Positions 27,254 through 32,635 of a DNA stretch of 32,635 nucleotides are shown here, one piece after another. Below the pieces are notes generated by a model, which saw nothing but the letters and a program-made list of their open reading frames with translations, had not been told where the DNA came from and searched no databases. Both the position numbers and the translations under genes were made by a program. Within the stretch, counting starts at the first letter, position 1; each line of letters opens with the position of its first letter. The DNA lies in assembly GCA_947305865.1 (NCBI GenBank), contig CAMZEU010000006.1, positions 1 through 32,635 of the forward strand. The letters run 5' to 3'. The stretch comes from an uncultured Clostridia bacterium. Lineage in GTDB: Bacteria > Bacillota > Clostridia > Christensenellales > CAG-917.

Positions 27254-28393
27254 TTATTCTCCCTTGTCTTCCTCTTTGTTTTCTAATGTAGATGAGAATG
27301 GTTTAACATCAATCTTGTAACCTGTTAATTTAGCTGCAAGTCTTGCATTTTGTCCATTTCTACCAATAGCAAGAGAAAGTTTTTCATCTGCTACGATAAC
27401 TTTTGCTGTCTTTGCATCTGGATCAACAGAAACAACCAAAGGTTGAGCTGGTGATAGTGCTCTGAAAATATATTCGTTTGGATCTTCACTGTATTCGATG
27501 ATATCAACTTTTTCGCCACCGATATCGGAAACGATTTCGTTAATACGAACACCTTTTGGTCCAATACATGCTGAAACAGGATCGATATTAGGATCATCTG
27601 AAGAAACAGCTATCTTTGTTCTACCGCCACCTTCACGAACTATATTAACAATCTTTACTAATCCAACTCTGATTTCTGGAATTTCTGTCATCATTAATGC
27701 TCTAACATATCCAGCTGCTGATCTTGAAACGAAGATTTGTGAACCACGGTTATTGGATGTGGATTCCTTAATGTTCTTGATATAAACTTTGAGAACATCA
27801 CCAACATTGTATCTTTCGCTCTTGATTTGGTCTCCTGGTAATAAAATACCCTCAACTTGTTGTTCTGGGAAATCTACATAAACTGCTGGACCTTCTTTTC
27901 TTCTGATAACAGAATTCATGATAGTTCCTTTCTTATTAGACATCTCATTAAGAACATATTGATTTCTTGTTTCGAGAATCTTTGAGAGTATCAGTTGCTT
28001 TGCAACTGTAGAAGCACTTCTTGAGAATGTTTCTGGGTGGATTTCTTCTAATAATACATCACCAACTTTATATTCTTTTGGTGGATCCATTTTAGCACCC
28101 TTTTCATTTGCTTCTTCCAAAAGGATTTGCTTTTCCTCATCTTCAACGTTATCTACTACATCTCTGTAGGAATAAACTGAGAGAGTTTGTTTTGTTTCGT
28201 TCATAACGATTGCGATTTGTACAGATTCGCCTTTGTCTTTCTTGTATGCAGCTTGGAAACTGGATGCAAGGATTTCTTTCATCTTTTCTTGATCGATTCT
28301 GTAATCTCTTTCGATTTCGTTGATTGCTTCGAACATTGCTTTTACATCAAGCATTGGTTCTTGCTTTACTTCTGCTTTCTTTCTTCTTGCCAT
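27254..28393 (-). CDS. nusA: Transcription termination/antitermination factor NusA
   Basis: NusA binds RNA polymerase and modulates pausing and intrinsic termination. The 379 residues comprise the N-terminal polymerase-binding domain (about 1-140), an S1 domain (about 150-220, GTIMNSVIRRKEGPAVYVD) and two KH domains. These include CIGPKGVRINEI in KH1 and AIGRNGQNARLAAKLTGYKI in KH2. The Escherichia coli-type acidic repeats are absent, as usual in Gram-positives. A very strong AGAGGAGG site precedes the ATG, stronger than that of its neighbours. It lies 12 nt after rimP. The hairpin in the rimP leader may be the target of NusA autoregulation. Confidence 0.97.
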   Translation of the reverse strand: MARRKKAEVKQEPMLDVKAMFEAINEIERDYRIDQEKMKEILASSFQAAYKKDKGESVQIAIVMNETKQTLSVYSYRDVVDNVEDEEKQILLEEANEKGAKMDPPKEYKVGDVLLEEIHPETFSRSASTVAKQLILSKILETRNQYVLNEMSNKKGTIMNSVIRRKEGPAVYVDFPEQQVEGILLPGDQIKSERYNVGDVLKVYIKNIKESTSNNRGSQIFVSRSAAGYVRALMMTEIPEIRVGLVKIVNIVREGGGRTKIAVSSDDPNIDPVSACIGPKGVRINEIVSDIGGEKVDIIEYSEDPNEYIFRALSPAQPLVVSVDPDAKTAKVIVADEKLSLAIGRNGQNARLAAKLTGYKIDVKPFSSTLENKEEDKGE

Positions 28394-28405
28394 TGTTTTC
28401 CTCCT

Positions 28406-28900
28406 CTAAAACTCAATGTACGGAAGTACCTTATTTATTTTTGTTTTATTTATTGTTATTTCTTTTTTATTTTTACCACCGATAATTGTTACATCATCAC
28501 TTGTATATGCTTTTAATTCTCCGTGGATTTTTTCTTTTTTGCCATTTTCTTCGTAGAAGATCTCAATTACTTCTCCAAGATTTCTTCTGTAGTCATCGTC
28601 ATCTACGATTGGTCTATCTAAACCTGGAGATGAGATATTGAGTTGATACTCTGATGGGAAGTCTGCCTCATACAAATCTAGTTCATCACTAACTGCATTA
28701 TGTAGTACTTCTAAGTCATCAATTTGTATTCCACCTTTCTTCCAAACAAAGATAGTTAATGATGGATGTTTGTATTCTTTGAAATATTTTATTTCAACTA
28801 CTTCATATCCGTTGGTTTCTGCTATTCTGCAAATAACCTCATTAACGCTTACTCTAACGTCTTCTCTAATTGGAAATTGTGTGCTATATGTTTCTTTCAT
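28406..28900 (-). CDS. rimP: Ribosome maturation factor RimP
   Basis: RimP binds free 30S subunits and is needed for their assembly. From the ATG at 28900 the product has 164 residues, a normal length. The N-terminal alpha/beta domain includes EVVEIKYFKEYKHPSLTIFV and the hallmark YQLNISSPGLDRP, followed by an SH3-like C-terminal domain (RRNLGEVIEIFYEE to the end). A longer in-frame start at 28954 would run through the leader hairpin and add 18 residues unlike RimP, so I reject it; AAAGGA lies 9 nt before the chosen ATG. It is the first gene after the internal operon promoter. Confidence 0.93.
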   Translation of the reverse strand: MKETYSTQFPIREDVRVSVNEVICRIAETNGYEVVEIKYFKEYKHPSLTIFVWKKGGIQIDDLEVLHNAVSDELDLYEADFPSEYQLNISSPGLDRPIVDDDDYRRNLGEVIEIFYEENGKKEKIHGELKAYTSDDVTIIGGKNKKEITINKTKINKVLPYIEF

Positions 28901-28909
28901 TTTTCTTTG

Positions 28910-28915
28910 TCCTTT
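28910..28915 (-). promoter_or_regulatory. Ribosome binding site that sets the rimP start at 28900
   Basis: AAAGGA lies 9 nt before the ATG on the minus strand, just after the interrupted U tract of the leader hairpin. If that hairpin terminated transcription, this site would be lost. Confidence 0.6.
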
Positions 28916-28920
28916 TTTTA

Positions 28921-28952
28921 TATAACAAGAGTGAGTCGTTTCCGGCTCACTC
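28921..28952 (-). promoter_or_regulatory. Leader hairpin before rimP-nusA, candidate NusA-dependent attenuator
   Basis: On the minus strand a 10-bp stem (28943-28952 with 28929-28938, nine Watson-Crick pairs and one G-U) closes a GAAA tetraloop. TTGTTATAT follows directly, a U tract broken by G and A residues. It lies about 20 nt after the predicted transcription start. A strong stem with a poor U tract is how NusA-dependent intrinsic terminators look in Bacillus subtilis, where nusA is reported to be autoregulated in its leader. It could also end transcripts coming from the polC-locus gene upstream. Confidence 0.55.
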
Positions 28953-28978
28953 AAGAATTACATATTCATGATGTGTGT

Positions 28979-29007
28979 ATTTTAATGTTTATTTTTAAAA
29001 TAAGCAA
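28979..29007 (-). promoter_or_regulatory. Sigma-A-type promoter for rimP-nusA-infB operon
   Basis: Read on the minus strand, TTGCTT (29007-29002) and TAAAAT (28984-28979) are separated by exactly 17 nt; the -10 matches 5 of 6 consensus bases and the -35 only 3 of 6. An almost pure A/T tract at 29012-29036, including the inverted repeat AATTATA/TATAATT, lies where an UP element would. The predicted start is near 28972, giving a leader of about 70 nt. Confidence 0.5.
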
Positions 29008-29036
29008 CTAAAATTATATAATATTATAATTATTAT

Positions 29037-30644
29037 TTATCTTTTATCCATTTCGACAGCCAAAATCTTTAATACTTCAGCTGTTGCAAGGACGTCTGCA
29101 AGTGCTCTATGTGCATCATTATGTGAGATGTGATAGTCTGCAGATAATTCAGTTAATCTATATCCCTTTCTGTTAGGAAGTAATTCTTTAGCTTTTACGA
29201 TGGTGTCAAATGTTTCGTTGTTAAACTTATATGAATACTTTCTAGCAATATTTTCTACAAATGGAAAATCGAAAGAACCAATATTATGGCCTACTAATGT
29301 ATAGTCTTTACAGAACAATAAGAAGTCTGGCAATATCTTTGATATTGGTGGACAATATTGAACCATATCATTTGTAATATGTGTGATTTCACTAATTTGT
29401 GGTGGGATAGGTTTTGATGGCTTTACAAGTGTTTGGAAAGTTTCTGTAACTAAACCATTAACCATCTTGCATGCACCAATTTCTATAATTTCGTCTTTAG
29501 TTGTGTCTAATCCTGTAGTTTCTAAGTCAAAAATAACATAAGTTTTATCTTTTAACAGGCTTGGAACTTCAACATCTTGGTCATCTAATAATGATAAAGA
29601 TGCAACTGTAAATACTGGATCGTTATATGGTTGTGGAGATACAGTTTGATATTCAAGTGGTAAATCTTTTGTCTTTTTATACTTGATGGAAGAATAATCT
29701 ATATCACATCTTCCAATTGCATCTACCATAGCCTTAACCTTTCCCTTATTCATCATGTCATCTTGAACTTGGCCTTTAACAAGAACTTCATCTCCATCAT
29801 GAATTAGTGAGAAACAAATAATATCTTTCTCTTCTGGGAATATTACACAATTAATTCTTCCTGTTGTATCATTGATGTTAAACGAGACGAGTTTTTTCAT
29901 CTCTGGACCTGATTTGGGGTTGTTAGAATCATACTTTTTGTTCTTATACTCTTTAATTAAGAACTCTGAAACCTTGCCACAAAGAACACAATTTTGACCT
30001 GCTCTTGAGCTTGCATTTACGATATAAGTTGGCATTTCAGCAATGCCTTTTATACCTCTTTTTCCATATACCATGCTAAAGTTATTTACTGTGATTAAAC
30101 CAACATCATCACTTTGTTGAATAAGTCTTGGAGTATACTCGGATACTTTCATTCCTTTCTTTTCTGTAATATTAATGATAATGTTTTGTATAAAGTTCAT
30201 ATCTAAATAATCTTTGAATGGATCTAAGAATTGAATGCTGCTTACCATTAAATAAATAGGTGTATCAAATGTGAAATCAATAATAATATTTTGTTCATCT
30301 ACACTTATTTTAAGGTTATCATCGGATATTTCTTTAAGTAAAATTGAGTTGTTTGAATTTAAAAATTCAATTATTTTATTTTTTACAACTTTTTCATCTG
30401 CGAAAGCCTTAACATAAGAAACATTTACTTTTAGTCCATTAGTAACAATTTTAGATACAATAGACTCCACTTCTTGCTTTTGGTCTTCTGTGAAGTTCTT
30501 TATATCAATTGGTGAAATCATGAACTTAATTTCTAGTTCAGTATCACCTTCAGTTTTTCTTATATAATCAGCTGATTGGAATTTAATCATTGGGAATTTC
30601 CCATTAGCTAATCTTTCAAATTCTTCTACAAACTTAATACTCAT
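29037..30644 (-). CDS. PolC-locus protein: PolC-like N-terminus, OB fold and DEDDh exonuclease, no polymerase
   Basis: This 535-residue protein occupies the slot where Bacillota carry full-length polC (about 1,440 residues), between ispG and rimP. Residues 1-~190 resemble the PolC N-terminal region in layout. Residues ~215-313 look like an OB fold (FNINDTTGRINCVIF, DGDEVLVKGQVQDD) and contain one CxxC pair (C219, C222). After a linker without recognisable PHP sequence comes a complete DEDDh 3'-5' exonuclease (about 367-530). Its residues are D373 and E375 (FDLETTGL), D459 (GHNIGSFDF), H512 and D517 (AHRALADVLAT). Translation ends right after this domain; PHP, palm, fingers and thumb are missing and no fragments follow. 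The start overlaps the ispG stop (TAATG). A proofreading or repair exonuclease role is inferred. It is not a functional polymerase. Confidence 0.85.
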   Translation of the reverse strand: MSIKFVEEFERLANGKFPMIKFQSADYIRKTEGDTELEIKFMISPIDIKNFTEDQKQEVESIVSKIVTNGLKVNVSYVKAFADEKVVKNKIIEFLNSNNSILLKEISDDNLKISVDEQNIIIDFTFDTPIYLMVSSIQFLDPFKDYLDMNFIQNIIINITEKKGMKVSEYTPRLIQQSDDVGLITVNNFSMVYGKRGIKGIAEMPTYIVNASSRAGQNCVLCGKVSEFLIKEYKNKKYDSNNPKSGPEMKKLVSFNINDTTGRINCVIFPEEKDIICFSLIHDGDEVLVKGQVQDDMMNKGKVKAMVDAIGRCDIDYSSIKYKKTKDLPLEYQTVSPQPYNDPVFTVASLSLLDDQDVEVPSLLKDKTYVIFDLETTGLDTTKDEIIEIGACKMVNGLVTETFQTLVKPSKPIPPQISEITHITNDMVQYCPPISKILPDFLLFCKDYTLVGHNIGSFDFPFVENIARKYSYKFNNETFDTIVKAKELLPNRKGYRLTELSADYHISHNDAHRALADVLATAEVLKILAVEMDKR

Positions 30645-31696
30645 TATTCTTCCTTAAGGTAGTTATTCACATATTTCATAAACTCTTCTACCAAATTTTC
30701 ATTACTAATTCTGGCAACTTGTTTGCCTTTCACAAATATTATAGACTCTTTTTCTCCACCAGCGATACCTAAATCTGCGCCTTTTCCTTCATCAATCCCA
30801 TTTATGGGACATCCCATGACCGCGATCTTTATATTTTTGTTGATTTTCGCTAATTCTTTCTCAATTTTCTCGGAAAGAAGTGGTACATTTATCTTTGTTC
30901 TGGCACAAGTTGGACAAGAAACAAGTTCTGGAACATCATTTCTAAGACCTAGGCTCTTTAATATCGTCTTAGCAGCAATTACTTCTTCAACTGGAGAATT
31001 AGACAAGGATACACGTACAGTGTCTCCTATGCCTTGTTCAAGCAGTCTAGAGATAGCAATACTGGACTTAACCAATCCTTCTCTTAATGGACCAGATTCT
31101 GTTAGGCCAATGTGCATAGGATAATCGCATATTTTAGCAATTTTTTCGTTGCATTCTATTGTCGTTTGGATGTTAGAAGATTTAAGCCCTAAAACTATAT
31201 CATGAAAACCAAGGTTTTCAAAGACAGATAAACAATCCATTGTAGAGTTAACAATTTTATCCACTTCACTTTGATTTTCATAGCTTTTATTTATAGATCC
31301 AGCATTGACACCAATTCTTATGCAAGCATGATTATTTTTGAGTTCTGAAACAAGCTTATCTATTTTAGAAAAGTCTGGCATATTGCCTGGATTCATTCTT
31401 ATTTTCTTTGCACCTGCTTCTAGAACTTTATATGCGAGTTCATAACTATAATGAATATCTGCAATTAGAGGTATATTAGTATTCTTTTGCAATGTTACGA
31501 ATGTTTCTAAACTCTTATCATCTGGAACTGAAACTCTAATTAAATCACAATGAACCTCTTCAAGTTCCTTGATTTGCGTTAAGCAAGCATCCACATCTGT
31601 GTTCTTTGTTTTTAACATAGATTGAATTGAAATAGGATAATTGCTTCCTATTCCTACGCTTCCTATATTGAAATTGCGAGTAATTCTTCTTCCCAT
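30644..31696 (-). CDS. ispG: 4-hydroxy-3-methylbut-2-en-1-yl diphosphate synthase (flavodoxin) IspG
   Basis: IspG (GcpE) catalyses the penultimate step of the MEP isoprenoid pathway using a 4Fe-4S cluster. From ATG 31696 there are 350 residues: the TIM-barrel start RRITRNFNIGSVGIG with SIQSM, LIADIHYSYELA, KIRMNPGNM, then the cluster domain with C261 and C264 (SCPTCART), C296 (MGCPING) and the fourth ligand E303 (IDEGKGADLGIAGG). The longer in-frame start at 31750 would overlap rseP and add 18 hydrophobic residues unlike IspG; AGAGG lies 4 nt before 31696. It follows rseP by 7 nt in the standard rseP-ispG-polC order. Confidence 0.95.
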   Translation of the reverse strand: MGRRITRNFNIGSVGIGSNYPISIQSMLKTKNTDVDACLTQIKELEEVHCDLIRVSVPDDKSLETFVTLQKNTNIPLIADIHYSYELAYKVLEAGAKKIRMNPGNMPDFSKIDKLVSELKNNHACIRIGVNAGSINKSYENQSEVDKIVNSTMDCLSVFENLGFHDIVLGLKSSNIQTTIECNEKIAKICDYPMHIGLTESGPLREGLVKSSIAISRLLEQGIGDTVRVSLSNSPVEEVIAAKTILKSLGLRNDVPELVSCPTCARTKINVPLLSEKIEKELAKINKNIKIAVMGCPINGIDEGKGADLGIAGGEKESIIFVKGKQVARISNENLVEEFMKYVNNYLKEE

Positions 31697-31703
31697 AACA
31701 CCT

Positions 31704-32635
31704 CTAACCTGATACCAAGTGGAATATATCAAAGAAAACAGCCAAAGCAACTAATATAACTAGACCTACTGTATGTATTATTGCTTCTATTTTTCTCGGT
31801 ACTGGTTTTCTAAAAATCCACTCTATTGTTGTAAACACCATTCTAGATCCATCTAGTGCAGGAATTGGTAGTAAGTTAAATACTGCAAGGTTTGCAGATA
31901 TTATTGAAATAATATAAAGTAGATAACTAAATCCACCAAGTTGTGTGCCTTCAGCCATAATTTTAATGGTTGTAATTGTTCCACCTACAGCTGTTGCGCC
32001 AAGTTTTCCTGTAATTAATGCACCAAGTGTTGCCAATATCTTAAATACTACAAAGAAACAGAATCCAAATGCTCTACCAAGTGCTTTGTCATATGAAAGT
32101 TTTTGAGCAACTATTGTTCTTGTAATACCGAAACCATATGAATAGTAACCTGTGGTACTTACATTTCCAGTATCTGAACTTACCTTACTTACATATGCTG
32201 CAACAGGTATTCCATCTTCTTCACATACTACGATATGTTGGTCTGTATCTGTTATATGAGCATCTAATTCACCAAAGGTGAACTTTTCACTTTCTTCTAA
32301 TTCCTTGTCATCTAATTGGATTACTACATCTGTATCATTAAATGGTTTGTAATAACCTTTTGATGCTGTGATAGTTACATCTTTTCCATCTCTTAAGACT
32401 TTAAATGTTCCACTATCTTCAACCTTGTTAAATAAGTTGTTTATGTCATCTGCAAGTAAAATATTTACTTGTTTGTTATTAATTCTAAGTATTACATCTC
32501 CATCTTGGAATGTTGCTGGAGCACCTTCTAAATCATGAACATTTGTTACTTTTGGAAGGAATTGTCCGTATGTTGCAAAATATATTGAAATAACAATAAT
32601 TGCAAATAAGAAATTGAATCCAGCACCAGCGAATT
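31704..32635 (-). CDS. rseP: Site-2 intramembrane zinc metalloprotease RseP, C-terminal part
   Basis: The minus-strand frame is open from the window edge to the TAG at 31704-31706, about 310 residues, and has no in-frame ATG between the edge and 31960, so the start and the HExxH active site lie outside. Reading inward from the edge: a membrane segment with FAGAGFN, the conserved motif before the periplasmic part; a PDZ domain (for example GAPATFQDGDVILRINNK); a beta-rich extracytoplasmic region; then three or so membrane segments. These carry NLLPIPALDGSRM, which contains the third zinc ligand in LDG. RseP (RasP) cleaves anti-sigma factors and signal-peptide remnants. It is next to ispG, as in many bacteria. 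Confidence 0.92.
   Translation of the reverse strand, partial: FAGAGFNFLFAIIVISIYFATYGQFLPKVTNVHDLEGAPATFQDGDVILRINNKQVNILLADDINNLFNKVEDSGTFKVLRDGKDVTITASKGYYKPFNDTDVVIQLDDKELEESEKFTFGELDAHITDTDQHIVVCEEDGIPVAAYVSKVSSDTGNVSTTGYYSYGFGITRTIVAQKLSYDKALGRAFGFCFFVVFKILATLGALITGKLGATAVGGTITTIKIMAEGTQLGGFSYLLYIISIISANLAVFNLLPIPALDGSRMVFTTIEWIFRKPVPRKIEAIIHTVGLVILVALAVFFDIFHLVSG

Noticed and set aside
28901-28954. Upstream rimP start at 28954
   Set aside because: It would encode the leader hairpin as protein and adds residues not typical of RimP, and ATG 28900 has its own ribosome binding site.
29012-29031. A/T-only inverted repeat as a terminator of the polC-locus gene
   Set aside because: The 7-bp stem has no G-C pairs and would be too weak; it fits better as an A/T-rich UP element of the rimP promoter.
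28901-29036. Possible remnants of the PolC PHP or polymerase domains between the exonuclease gene and rimP
   Set aside because: The gap is only 136 nt, non-coding in all frames, and holds a promoter and a hairpin; no frameshifted polC continuation is present.
30723-31124. Plus-strand frame of 133 codons opposite ispG
   Set aside because: The opposite strand encodes the conserved IspG cluster domain; the plus-strand product has no domain signature.

Overview
The window is AT-rich DNA from a Gram-positive bacterium of the Bacillota, most likely a member of the Clostridia. The evidence is gene content and order: rseP-ispG-(polC locus)-rimP-nusA-rnpM-ylxQ-infB-rbfA-nrnA-truB-ribF on the minus strand, pheST-mutS2 and mutSL-miaA-ynbB on the plus strand, a MutL with an endonuclease motif, and a PheS with the four-cysteine insertion often seen in Clostridia. 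Nearly all of it is chromosomal housekeeping. I see no rRNA, tRNA, CRISPR array, insertion sequence or phage gene.

Layout, plus strand. Positions 1-3024 carry a sulfur-assimilation and Fe-S cluster group: the end of an O-acetylhomoserine sulfhydrylase, cysteine synthase, a cysteine desulfurase and an IscU/NifU scaffold, closed by a hairpin terminator. A gene-free stretch of about 320 bases then holds a sigma-A-type promoter with an inverted repeat touching its -35 box. From 3346 to 19738 runs one long, tightly packed gene series: pheS, pheT, mutS2, a small membrane protein, a second cysteine desulfurase, thiI, miaB, mutS, mutL, miaA and a YnbB-type PLP enzyme. It combines Phe-tRNA charging, tRNA thiolation (desulfurase plus ThiI), the two-step ms2i6A37 modification (MiaA, MiaB) and mismatch repair (MutS, MutL). 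Stop and start codons overlap at many junctions.

Layout, minus strand. The rest converges on it from the right edge. Reading from the edge: rseP (partial), ispG, a polC-locus exonuclease, then a promoter and a leader hairpin, then rimP, nusA, rnpM, ylxQ, infB, rbfA, nrnA, truB, ribF and an endonuclease IV-like TIM-barrel gene. This is the transcription/translation operon (ribosome maturation, NusA, IF2, RbfA, nanoRNase, pseudouridine synthase, flavin synthesis).

Main points of interest. (1) The gene where polC normally sits is only 535 codons. It keeps a PolC-like N-terminal region, an OB fold and a complete DEDDh proofreading exonuclease, but has no PHP or polymerase domain and no leftover fragments beside it. 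(2) The rimP-nusA leader contains a 10-bp hairpin with a GAAA tetraloop followed by an interrupted U tract, as expected of a NusA-dependent attenuator. (3) MutS2 stops right after its KOW-like domain and lacks the Smr nuclease domain. (4) Codon preference appears to change part-way through mutL and to stay changed through miaA and ynbB.
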